Positions 15,996-23,984 of a DNA stretch of 35,441 nt are shown here, one piece after another (within the stretch, counting starts at the first letter, position 1; every line of letters starts with the position of its first letter). Position numbers and translations under genes: made by a program. Origin of the DNA: an uncultured Clostridia bacterium (GTDB lineage: Bacteria > Bacillota_I > Bacilli_A > RF39 > UBA660); the NCBI GenBank assembly GCA_947168405.1, contig CAMVLU010000006.1:1-35441 (forward strand), written 5' to 3'. The notes under the pieces were generated by a model. That model did no database searches and was not told the DNA's origin. It saw only the letters and a program-made list of their open reading frames with translations.

Positions 15996-16483
15996 CCATA
16001 TCTTTCCATTGTATAACTAATTTTTTTAACTGAATTATCAACTTTATTTGTTGTTAAAATTTCAAATATATCTTTAGATTGATTATTATCTTTTTCTAAA
16101 ATAATACCATATATTTCTTCTCCATCTACATTAAATTTTAGAATACTATTACACAAATAACTAGAATTAGCCTTTATTATATTAACTAATCCATACGTAG
16201 AATCATTATATTTTTCATTTTTTATTTTTGTTTTATTATCTAAACAATTTACATTATATGGAACTGTTTTATAAACATATTTATAATTTCCATATTTAAT
16301 ATCTTCAGTTACAATTCTTGGTTTTAATCTATTAGATTCAATTGATTTAACATTAGTAATATTACTTGTTGTAATAGAATATCTATCACCACAATAAAAT
16401 ATTAATAAGCCAACAATTAAGGTATAAACAGTACAAAAAATTATCCTTCTTAGAGCAAGTTTTCTTCTATAATAATTTCTCAA
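15989..16483 (-). CDS. Single-span membrane protein with extracytoplasmic domain, unknown
   Basis: A 164-aa protein with a basic N-terminus (MRNYYRRKLALRR), one hydrophobic segment at about 14-32, and an exported C-terminal domain of about 130 residues. Two Cys (NVNCLDNK and SYLCNSIL) lie in the exported part and could form a disulfide. The domain is not recognised. The only reasonable start is a TTG, well placed after GAGGAGGTG, which makes this one of the few non-ATG starts here. The neighbouring TasA-like genes suggest a surface role, but separate terminators mean there is no shared transcript. Confidence 0.7.
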   Translation of the reverse strand: MRNYYRRKLALRRIIFCTVYTLIVGLLIFYCGDRYSITTSNITNVKSIESNRLKPRIVTEDIKYGNYKYVYKTVPYNVNCLDNKTKIKNEKYNDSTYGLVNIIKANSSYLCNSILKFNVDGEEIYGIILEKDNNQSKDIFEILTTNKVDNSVKKISYTMERYGN

Positions 16484-16530
16484 AAGACACCTCCTCTATG
16501 ATAACAATATAGCACTTTTAAATTACTTCG

Positions 16531-16962
16531 TCAATTATTTATCATATCATTTAAAGCTTTTTCCCACATTTCATAATTAATAGCAGATTGATATTCAAGA
16601 TTTTTTTCTCCATGATATAAATTAGATTTATGAGCATTCTTTATTAAATAAGGTATAAACTTATAATATATTTCTTTATTTATACATAACCCATTTCCCA
16701 TTCCCATATAAATATAATTATATCTATCAGATTCATACTTCTTTTTAAAATCTTTTAAACTTTTACTCCATATAGGAAATACTTTATCTATAATATCTAA
16801 ATTTTTAAATAAATTATCTATTCTATAAAATATATATTTATTATCTTTTCTAATTACAAGAGTAGATCCATATATATCACCCATTCTTCCAGGTATAGTA
16901 ATAAACATTAAATCCTCTTCATTTAATTTCATTACTTCTTCTTTAGTTATATTTTCTTTCAT
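16531..16962 (-). CDS. Hypothetical cytoplasmic protein (143 aa)
   Basis: Unrecognised. The protein mixes strands and helices, with IPGRMGDIYGSTLVIRKD and YNYIYMGMGNGLCINKEIY as the most distinctive segments. There is no signal or membrane span. The start is the ATG behind AGGTG; the ORF-track start is a GTG nine bases earlier. It lies 9 bases after the frameshifted 59-codon ORF, so the two were probably one transcript. The IYMGMGNGLCI pattern, with a globular domain of about 140 residues, recalls small toxin-like or immunity-like proteins, but nothing identifies it. Confidence 0.65.
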   Translation of the reverse strand: MKENITKEEVMKLNEEDLMFITIPGRMGDIYGSTLVIRKDNKYIFYRIDNLFKNLDIIDKVFPIWSKSLKDFKKKYESDRYNYIYMGMGNGLCINKEIYYKFIPYLIKNAHKSNLYHGEKNLEYQSAINYEMWEKALNDMINN

Positions 16963-16971
16963 ATTATTCAC

Positions 16972-17150
16972 CTATTTCATTTCTATTTCTTTTTCATTAA
17001 TATATTTATAATTTAAAAGATTATCACTAGTAACTACACTTTCTCCAAGTTCATTCTCTAAATTTTTTCTAGTATTACTAGCAATTTTACCACCACGTCT
17101 TGCTACTTCTATATTTTTCCTTTATTACTATATACATTTAATAAATCCAT
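16972..17150 (-). pseudogene. Frameshifted 59-codon ORF with an antirepressor-like tail
   Basis: ATG at 17150, behind AGAGGT, opens MDLLNVYSNKGK and then hits a TAG. Adding one A to the five-A run just before that stop restores a frame reading NIEVARRGGKIASNTRKNLE and ending YINEKEIEMK at a TAG nine bases before the next gene. The GG-x-IA-x-N-x-R-x-x-LE pattern recalls a segment near the end of BRO/DinD-type antirepressor-like proteins; that resemblance is from memory and moderate. It is either a true one-base deletion in a small gene or a homopolymer sequencing error. The ORF track misses it because both pieces are short. Confidence 0.5.
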
Positions 17151-17281
17151 ATAAGACCTCTTTAATAATTATAACATATATTTATATTTTATATGCTCTC
17201 TTCAGGGGGGCCTGCTCTCTTCAGTTAGAAGAGACCAAATTGTGTTAAGCCCTTTAAATACGGGCCTTTTTGTATTGGCAT
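17151..17281. other. Non-coding gap at the left end of the element
   Basis: No gene. It holds a GC-rich island unlike its AT-rich surroundings: TGCTCTCTTCAG occurs twice (17194-17205 and 17213-17224) around a GGGGGGCC core, and CTCTTC/GAAGAG can form a hairpin. GCCC/GGGC near 17249-17264 followed by CTTTTT is a weak plus-strand hairpin. The left att-like core follows. Confidence 0.5.
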
Positions 17282-17310
17282 AAACCGTCATTTACCGTGG
17301 CTTTTTAGTA

Positions 17311-17336
17311 TTTTTGTATCTAAATTGTACCTAAAA
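17311..17336. repeat. Left 26-bp direct repeat (att arm-like)
   Basis: Begins TTTTTGTATCTAAATTG and ends in TACCTAAAA. It matches 29081-29106 at 25 of 26 positions, and is itself a tandem of TTGTAyCTAAA-like units. Confidence 0.75.
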
Positions 17337-17364
17337 AAGACAGTAGTGTTATTTCTACTGTCTT
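17333..17364 (-). terminator. Intrinsic terminator of the RM-OLD operon
   Basis: Minus-strand ten-pair stem AAGACAGTAG/CTACTGTCTT, eight-base loop, then six T. It slightly overlaps the left direct repeat. Confidence 0.88.
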
Positions 17365-17371
17365 ACTCTAA

Positions 17372-19075
17372 TTAGTTTTTCTCTCCAATTAATAATTCAA
17401 TATTTGACAAAAATGAATTAATTGGGCCCATTCTATTTTGAATAAAAATATCATCATTATTTTTTAAATAATCACAAACAGTATTTGCAACTAACTCTTT
17501 AATTTCAGCCTCTAAATCATCATCCCAAGGCTTACCTTCAGTCAAAAAGCATATTCTCAACTGTTCTGACCATTTTTTCATACTATTAAAATCGGATTGT
17601 TTCAAATGCATGCCATATTTAGAATTAATTTTGTCTATATAAATTTCCGGGTTTAATAAATCTTCAAATTCTGAGATACTTTTTCCAATACATTTAGTAA
17701 AAGTAATTTTTGATGGATCAATTAAACTTTGAGCTTTAGCTTTCTCATATGCATCATGACCACTTTCGTCATCATCTAATAACACATAATAATCAAATAT
17801 TGTATTATTACTCTCATATAATTTTGATAGCAGCTTAGATGCTCCACCAAGAGCCTCAATACTAATTTCATTATTAACTAATGCATTCTTAACTTTTGGT
17901 ATTTTATATAGTAAAGCTTCTACAATTTTTTTGTCAGTTACTCCTTCTACAAATATTTTATAGTTGCATGATATTAAGTTATCAGCTAATTTTACACCTA
18001 ACACATCACGAATCTCTTTAATACTTTTAGCCGGAGATGCTTTACCAGAAGATACGATTATATTAGATTTTATATCTTTTTTGTTAATAAATAATTGATT
18101 ATGAGTTGCTATTATTACTTGATTATCTTTAACCAATCCCTGTAAAATATTATTTAGCTGTCTTATTGATCCCGGATGTAGGTGTGCTTCAGGTTCATCT
18201 ATTGCTATTATCGATGACTGCTCAACATTATATCTGTCTGTAAGCATTGCCAGTGTAGCTAAGCTTTTGATTCCGTCACCTTTATAATCAATATTTGTTA
18301 AAACCCCATCGTCAATTGAGACCTCTACAGCTCTTCTAAGTGATGACTTACGAATGTTTTCTTCAATATCAATTTTAACATTCTGAATAGATGGTATAAA
18401 CGTTGTTAGTGTTTCTTGTACTTTCTTTGCTATTCCATTCAAAGGTTCTCTTTGTAATCTGTTGATAGTATTTATTGCATTAATATATTCAGGATTGTTT
18501 TCAACAACTTTTAATTCTTGAGCCAAATTATCTCGAATTAAATCAATTGCTTGAGACTCTGTTCTAATGGCAGGAATATAGTTGAATACTATGTTTTTAG
18601 CGACAAATTCATTTATTAATAACACTTTACTATTAAGCTTTGACGTACCTTTTTTAGATACCTTTAATTTTGGAAAATTATCTTCTCCAATTTCTATGAT
18701 TATTATAAAATCTGATGTCGATAATCTCGATTTTGTGAACTTATTAAATTGATCTAATTCCTGTTCTGTCAAAAGAAATTCAAGTTCAAATACTGTATTT
18801 TTGGAACCCTTTTTCTTATTTTGACTGCTAACAGGAAAGTCTCTTTGCCAAACATAATCAAATCCATTATCTAAATATTTATAGTATCCCATTGGTCTTC
18901 TGTGAGGAAAGTAAGAATACTTTTTTATTATATTCATACTTAATGAAATTGCTTTAATTATATTTGATTTACCTTCATTATTTTTTCCTACCAAAATAGT
19001 TAAATCATGAAGTTTTATTTTATGTGCTCTGGTAATACTTCTGTAGTTTGATACAGAGAATGAAATTAACTTCAT
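17372..19075 (-). CDS. OLD-family ATPase-TOPRIM nuclease
   Basis: A 567-aa ABC-type ATPase fused to a TOPRIM nuclease, the layout of phage P2 Old and Gabija GajA, which nick or cut DNA in phage defence. N-terminal landmarks: FSVSNYRSI, Walker A VGKNNEGKSN (about 31-40), and Walker B with D-loop SIIAIDEPEAHLHPGS and the switch His in IIATHN. TOPRIM landmarks in the C-terminal third: KIFVEGVTDKKIVEAL with the metal-binding Glu, IEALGGASK, and LLDDDESGHDAYEKA with the Asp triad. It lies 9 bases after hsdR, ends in a strong terminator, and is therefore part of the type I RM operon. No UvrD-like GajB follows, so it is not Gabija as defined. A stand-alone OLD, or an add-on to the RM system, is more likely. 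Confidence 0.88.
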   Translation of the reverse strand: MKLISFSVSNYRSITRAHKIKLHDLTILVGKNNEGKSNIIKAISLSMNIIKKYSYFPHRRPMGYYKYLDNGFDYVWQRDFPVSSQNKKKGSKNTVFELEFLLTEQELDQFNKFTKSRLSTSDFIIIIEIGEDNFPKLKVSKKGTSKLNSKVLLINEFVAKNIVFNYIPAIRTESQAIDLIRDNLAQELKVVENNPEYINAINTINRLQREPLNGIAKKVQETLTTFIPSIQNVKIDIEENIRKSSLRRAVEVSIDDGVLTNIDYKGDGIKSLATLAMLTDRYNVEQSSIIAIDEPEAHLHPGSIRQLNNILQGLVKDNQVIIATHNQLFINKKDIKSNIIVSSGKASPAKSIKEIRDVLGVKLADNLISCNYKIFVEGVTDKKIVEALLYKIPKVKNALVNNEISIEALGGASKLLSKLYESNNTIFDYYVLLDDDESGHDAYEKAKAQSLIDPSKITFTKCIGKSISEFEDLLNPEIYIDKINSKYGMHLKQSDFNSMKKWSEQLRICFLTEGKPWDDDLEAEIKELVANTVCDYLKNNDDIFIQNRMGPINSFLSNIELLIGEKN

Positions 19076-19084
19076 ATATGCCTC

Positions 19085-22000
19085 CTATACTTGCGAATAC
19101 TTTAATTCAGCTTGTCTAATAACTTGTTCAACTGCTCCTTCTCGTTTTACTGGAGGATAGTTATACTTGATTAATAATCTTCTTATATTGACTCTAATTC
19201 GAGCTCTAGCATCTTCTCTTTTGAATGCATCTAAAGTTAGATTTTCATTAATAATTTCTACTAATTCTTTAGCTATTTGAACTAAAGTTTCATCTTTCAT
19301 TAATTCTTTAATTTCTGGATCAGCACCTAAAGCATCAAAGAATGCTTTTTCTTCAGAAGACAAATCGTATTCATTTCCTTTTTCTAATTCATCTTCAATT
19401 TCTTTCTTTAATTTAATCATTTCTTCAATGATTTTTTCTATATCAGCTATATCAGTTCTTTCATTATAAGCATCTACTATCTTATTAAATTTAGTTGAAA
19501 ATTTTTCCTGTAATGTTAAGTTTATCTTACCAATATCACTAATAGTTGTTTTAATGGCTCTAGATAATATCTCAGCTGCTACATTTTTATCTTTTAAGCT
19601 TCTTAATTTATTAAGCATAGTATCACTTAACAATTCTAAACTATTACCTCTAGATAATTCACCAAGATTTATTAGTTCATCTTCTCTAATAGATTGTTCA
19701 AGCATTACTCCAACATTTCTATTAATTTCAGATACATCTAACTTATTCTCGTTTGTTATCTTAGATATAAATGATCTAACTGAAATAATAAATAATACTT
19801 TGTCTTTATAATTTTGTTCTAATATACCATTACATAGAGTATAAAGATTTTTAGCGTCTAAACTATGCTTCATAAATCTTTTCTTTTTATCTTCAGAGCT
19901 TAATACTAAATTTGCTCCATCTTTAATTAAATTATATTTACCTGTATTATCTAAATCATTAAAGTTAGAATAATCAAATCTATCTAATATTCCATCAATA
20001 ATTTCAACTTTATCTTTTAGTGCATTTACTAATTCATTATTATCTACTACCTGTCTTTGATCTCTTGTAGTATATGTTTTTAATGCATCTAATAACCATG
20101 CTTTTAATCCTATATAATCAACTATTAGTCCAGCAGGTTTTGTTTTATACACACGATTAACTCTTGCAATAGCTTGCATTAAATTGTGAGCTTTCATGGG
20201 TTTATCTATATACATAACACCTAATCTTGGAACATCAAATCCAGTAAGCCACATATCAACTACGATAGCTATCTTAAACTTCTCATTAGGATCATCAGCT
20301 TCATTTTTGAATCTAATTTCTAATTCCTTTTTATCATTTTTAGTACCAATAGCTTTTTGCATTTCTTCTGAATCTTTATTAGATGGAGTAATAATCATAT
20401 TAACTACATCTTTATAATCAGGTCTTAACTCTAAGAACTTTTGATACATTATATAAGCAGCTTTTCTTGAATAAGCAACTACCATAGCATGATCTGCTAC
20501 CATATCTTTTCTTTCTTCAAAGTGACTAATAATATCTTTAACAATTAACTCTAATCTATCAGGATCCTCAATTACTTGAGATATCTTAGCCATCATTTGT
20601 TTAGATTTATTTATAGCATATGCATCGGCTACACCTTCGTCTTCAATAAACTTATAATAGTTATCTATTTCATCTAATATTTTTTGATTTAGACCTACTC
20701 TAGCCATTCTTGATTCATACATAATAGGAACAGTAGAACCATCTAATATAGCTTGTGTCATATCATAAGTATCAATTACATCACCAAATATTGATGATGT
20801 AGATTTATCTTTAGTTTCTACAGGAGTACCAGTAAATCCAATATAGATAGCATTAGGTAAAGCATTATGAAGATATTTAGCCGTACCAAACTTTTCTTTA
20901 GCTTCGTTAGTTTCATAATCAATTTTCATTGTTGCTTCCAATCCATAATGACTTCTATGTGCTTCATCAACTAAAACTAAGATGTCATCTCTATCACTAA
21001 ATAATCCTGTTTCTTCTTCAAATTTTTGCAATGTAGTGAAGAATATACCACCAGCGACTCTATCTTTTAACATATCATCAAGTGCTTGTCTTGAGTCAGC
21101 CTGTCTTGGCTTTTGCTTTAAGTAATAATCACATTTAATAAATGTTTCATATAATTGATTATCTAAATCATTTCTATCTGTCACTACTACTATAGTAGGA
21201 TTATTTAATAGCTTAATCATATTTCCAGAATAGAATACCATACTAAATGATTTACCTGATCCTTGAGTATGCCATACTATGCCTGCTTTACCAGTTTTAA
21301 CACCATTAGTCACAGTAGAAAGAATTGCTTTCTTAACTCCAAAGTATTGATGATATTGAGCAAGTATCTTTTTATCATCACTAAACAGAATAAAGTTTTG
21401 AATGATATCTAATAATCTATCTTTTCTAAACATTCCATTAAATAGTGTTTCATGTGTAGGCATATTCTCATATACTTCATCAGTATCTTCAACTTTTTTC
21501 CAATCACTAAATCTGGAATATGGACTTGTGATAGTACCAGCTTTAGCAGTAACACCATCACTAATAACTAGAAACTGATTATACTTAAATAGCGTAGGAA
21601 TATAAACGTTTCTATAGCCAGTTAATTGAGTATAAGCATCTTCTAATTTAACGTCTTCATTAGTAGCTGTTTTAAGTTCTACTACAACTAAAGGAATACC
21701 ATTTATAAAGATTATAATATCTGGTCTTTTAGTATCGAATTCTATAATAGTAAATTGTTGAATTGCTTGGAAGTGATTATTGTTAATATTATCAAAATCA
21801 ACTAATTTAACATTCTTATATTGATAACCAGCATTAGTTTTAACTTGAACAGGGACACCCTCTAATAAATATCTAGTAAATGTCTTATTATCCTCAATAG
21901 GATTTCCATGTGATAAAGTTTTAATTGTTTTAATAGCTTCTTGTATTTGACTATCATTAAAATCTTTATTGATTCTACATAAATCATCAAATAAAGTATC

Positions 22001-22114
22001 GTCCATAAAAACACTATGATAATCTCTATCTATATCATAACCATTTAACCTTTCATACCCTAAACTCTCTAAGATGCTTAATGTAGCATCTTCCAATTGT
22101 TCTTCATTAAACAT
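19085..22114 (-). CDS. hsdR: Type I restriction enzyme, R (motor-nuclease) subunit
   Basis: A 1009-aa R subunit that pumps unmethylated DNA past the bound complex and cuts it. The N-terminal nuclease has RPDIIIFINGIPLVVVELK, the D...ExK core. The superfamily 2 helicase carries Walker A TQGSGKSFS, the DEAH box LVLVDEAHRSHYG, IGFTGTPVE, and motif VI in QAIARVNRVYK. The C-terminal helical assembly domain is complete. The start is the ATG behind AAGGAAGTG, nine bases inside the ORF-track start. Order in the operon is small ORF, hsdM, hsdS, membrane protein, hsdR, old. No disruption is seen, so restriction is probably active. Confidence 0.96.
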   Translation of the reverse strand: MFNEEQLEDATLSILESLGYERLNGYDIDRDYHSVFMDDTLFDDLCRINKDFNDSQIQEAIKTIKTLSHGNPIEDNKTFTRYLLEGVPVQVKTNAGYQYKNVKLVDFDNINNNHFQAIQQFTIIEFDTKRPDIIIFINGIPLVVVELKTATNEDVKLEDAYTQLTGYRNVYIPTLFKYNQFLVISDGVTAKAGTITSPYSRFSDWKKVEDTDEVYENMPTHETLFNGMFRKDRLLDIIQNFILFSDDKKILAQYHQYFGVKKAILSTVTNGVKTGKAGIVWHTQGSGKSFSMVFYSGNMIKLLNNPTIVVVTDRNDLDNQLYETFIKCDYYLKQKPRQADSRQALDDMLKDRVAGGIFFTTLQKFEEETGLFSDRDDILVLVDEAHRSHYGLEATMKIDYETNEAKEKFGTAKYLHNALPNAIYIGFTGTPVETKDKSTSSIFGDVIDTYDMTQAILDGSTVPIMYESRMARVGLNQKILDEIDNYYKFIEDEGVADAYAINKSKQMMAKISQVIEDPDRLELIVKDIISHFEERKDMVADHAMVVAYSRKAAYIMYQKFLELRPDYKDVVNMIITPSNKDSEEMQKAIGTKNDKKELEIRFKNEADDPNEKFKIAIVVDMWLTGFDVPRLGVMYIDKPMKAHNLMQAIARVNRVYKTKPAGLIVDYIGLKAWLLDALKTYTTRDQRQVVDNNELVNALKDKVEIIDGILDRFDYSNFNDLDNTGKYNLIKDGANLVLSSEDKKKRFMKHSLDAKNLYTLCNGILEQNYKDKVLFIISVRSFISKITNENKLDVSEINRNVGVMLEQSIREDELINLGELSRGNSLELLSDTMLNKLRSLKDKNVAAEILSRAIKTTISDIGKINLTLQEKFSTKFNKIVDAYNERTDIADIEKIIEEMIKLKKEIEDELEKGNEYDLSSEEKAFFDALGADPEIKELMKDETLVQIAKELVEIINENLTLDAFKREDARARIRVNIRRLLIKYNYPPVKREGAVEQVIRQAELKYSQV

Positions 22115-22127
22115 ACTAATCACTTCC

Positions 22128-22787
22128 TTACAGTTTAATAAGTTTTTCTATTTTATTAATAGATTTGTTTTTAACTACACAATAATAACTTTGTTTCAAT
22201 TCACTAATAGTATCATATAATCTATGTCTATGATTTATCTCTCCATACTCTTTTTGTAAATCCTTATATGTTGGTTTATTTTTTCTAAGAATATTATCAT
22301 TCATCATTAAATCTAAAACAATTTGATACTTATATAACTCCATTAATAAATTTTGATACCTCATAATAAAGTTACTCAATAACTTTCCACTCTTATTATG
22401 AAAAATAAATCTAACTTCATTTGATAATTCCTTTAATTCTTCGATTTTAATTAAAAAGTCATTCTTAAAGTCATTGTTTTTAGGCTCGTTTATTATACAA
22501 GTAATATCTTTTAAATAATTATTATTAGTTAAGTTTGCAAATTGAAAATCAACTATTATTGCTTCATCATCAGGATGATTACTATAATCTAACAATTTTT
22601 CATGCTCTTTAAACAATTCTAATAATCCTTTTGTTAAAAGATACCTATTAAGTCTTTTATCAAATAAGAATTGTTTGTTACTAATTTTGATTTGCTTATG
22701 AGTCTGGAGTAAAGCTATAATTGCTATAATCGCTGTTATAATCGCAAATAAATTACTATTTACAAAGATTAAAATATCTTTTAGCAT
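22128..22787 (-). CDS. N-terminally anchored membrane protein inside the hsd operon
   Basis: A 219-aa protein with one membrane helix at about 8-26 (LFAIITAIIAIIALL), then QTHKQIKISNKQFLFDKRLN and a long helical cytoplasmic domain. I do not recognise a named family. The QIKISNKQ..LFDKR pattern after a single helix occurs in other bacterial membrane proteins of unknown role. It sits between hsdS and hsdR, where an extra hsdS or a defence effector is often found. Its leader is nearly the same as the hsdS leader (see the repeat pair), so it may occupy a slot once held by another gene. Membrane-bound partners in defence operons are often abortive effectors, but that is inference. Confidence 0.75.
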   Translation of the reverse strand: MLKDILIFVNSNLFAIITAIIAIIALLQTHKQIKISNKQFLFDKRLNRYLLTKGLLELFKEHEKLLDYSNHPDDEAIIVDFQFANLTNNNYLKDITCIINEPKNNDFKNDFLIKIEELKELSNEVRFIFHNKSGKLLSNFIMRYQNLLMELYKYQIVLDLMMNDNILRKNKPTYKDLQKEYGEINHRHRLYDTISELKQSYYCVVKNKSINKIEKLIKL

Positions 22788-22791
22788 TTTT

Positions 22792-22828
22792 ACTCCTTTC
22801 CATAGAAATCACAATTTGTATGATTAAA
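22792..22828 (-). repeat. hsdS-flanking leader repeat, distal copy
   Basis: Minus strand reads TTTAATCATACAAATTGTGA then TTT and a GAAAGGAGT ribosome site. It spans the hsdS stop and the leader of the membrane gene, and matches 23946-23984 with only a few differences. Confidence 0.8.
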
Positions 22829-23939
22829 TCTCTATATTATCTAAATCTATTTCACCATTCATTAGTTTTGGTAATAATGCATCTCTTAATTGAGATAATT
22901 TTATATTCTCAGTTTTATTATTTCCTATCATTTTAAATAATGGTTCAACTAAAGTATTATACCTTTCCACTTCATCATCATTTAATACATCAATAGGTAT
23001 TTCAGCAATATGTTGTGGGTAAATATGTGGTTGAGCTGATCCAGTTTGTGCATCAAATATTTCGTTTTGTCTAGTTTTTAAAACAATATACCAAAAATAA
23101 ACATTTTTAGTAATCGATTCATCAATATATGAACAATCAGAAGCCCATACAGGTATATTCCATAAATTAGTATATCCAGCGTTTGCTCCGGATGCAGAAA
23201 TAGTAATTACTGGTGATTTAGTATTACTTTGATTATGATAAGCTGATGGTTCAAGTCCTCCTGCAACTACTGGTATCTCACCTTCAACAGCATCTCTAGT
23301 TAATAAGTTCTTACCACGTTTAGGTAGTATATATTCTCCAATTGTCTTTTCACCTTGTTCTATTCCTTTAAACTTATCTTTATATAAGGCAACTGCTTCT
23401 TCATACAAATTATTATTTATCTCATTATTAAGTTTAATCTTATCTGTTAATGAATCCATAATTTCGACTACTTTATCTTGATATTCTCTTTCTGGTAATT
23501 CAATAGGCATATCAGCAAGTTGCTTTTCATTAATATTAGGTCTTGTACTTCCAGTCAAAGATGATAAAATCCAGTCATTATATTTTTGAGAAAGGCAATA
23601 ATACTTAATATATCTTGGATTAACTAATTCAGGATTTAATGAAAATTTAATAAGGAATCCAGCATATACCATGTTTTCAATTTCACCATCATAAAAGTAA
23701 TTTCTACCAGTGCTAGCACCAGTTCTAGCAAATACAATGTCATTTTTTTGCAATAAATACTGATTTGCTTTTTCATCATCTACTGACATCAACCCATTTT
23801 TATTTAGCGAGCCATCATCGTTTATATCTGTAATTCTTAAATAAGTATATTTATCAGTATCATAATCAACTGCTGAAGCACCAATGCCATAATATCCTCT
23901 ATTATTAATTGATATATCTTTTAATTTGACAGTATTCAT
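22824..23939 (-). CDS. hsdS: Type I restriction-modification specificity subunit
   Basis: A 371-aa S subunit that chooses the target sequence for the complex. It has two target-recognition halves. The first runs from KLKDISINNRGYYGIG to about residue 150, with FARTGASTGRNYFYDG and STRPNINEKQLADMPIELPE; the second begins near GEYILPKRGKNL and has ISASGANAGYTNLW and AQPHIYPQHIAEIPI. Conserved helical spacers follow each half (DKVVEIMDSLTDKIKLNNEI; YNTLVEPLFKMI), and the end LRDALLPKLMNGEID is typical. Length is a little below the usual 400, but both halves are present. Its start has AAAGGAG. It is flanked on both sides by a copy of the same leader, which looks like a cassette boundary. There is no second hsdS. 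Confidence 0.93.
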   Translation of the reverse strand: MNTVKLKDISINNRGYYGIGASAVDYDTDKYTYLRITDINDDGSLNKNGLMSVDDEKANQYLLQKNDIVFARTGASTGRNYFYDGEIENMVYAGFLIKFSLNPELVNPRYIKYYCLSQKYNDWILSSLTGSTRPNINEKQLADMPIELPEREYQDKVVEIMDSLTDKIKLNNEINNNLYEEAVALYKDKFKGIEQGEKTIGEYILPKRGKNLLTRDAVEGEIPVVAGGLEPSAYHNQSNTKSPVITISASGANAGYTNLWNIPVWASDCSYIDESITKNVYFWYIVLKTRQNEIFDAQTGSAQPHIYPQHIAEIPIDVLNDDEVERYNTLVEPLFKMIGNNKTENIKLSQLRDALLPKLMNGEIDLDNIEI

Positions 23940-23945
23940 ATTTAA

Positions 23946-23984
23946 ACTCCTTTCTCTTACAAATCACAATCTGTATGATTAAAT
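23946..23984 (-). repeat. hsdS-flanking leader repeat, proximal copy
   Basis: Minus strand reads TTTAATCATACAGATTGTGA then TTT and a GAAAGGAGT ribosome site, spanning the hsdM stop and the hsdS leader. Same orientation as the copy after hsdS. Confidence 0.8.

Noticed and set aside
19554-20417. Plus-strand ORFs inside hsdR
   Set aside because: Antisense shadows of a long, well-conserved gene.
17372-22114. Gabija system
   Set aside because: The OLD/GajA-like protein has no UvrD-like GajB partner; its neighbours are type I RM subunits.
22824-23939. Phase-variable inverting hsdS locus
   Set aside because: Only one hsdS is present, no inverted second target-recognition segment is visible, and the flanking repeats are direct, which allows exchange or deletion but not inversion.
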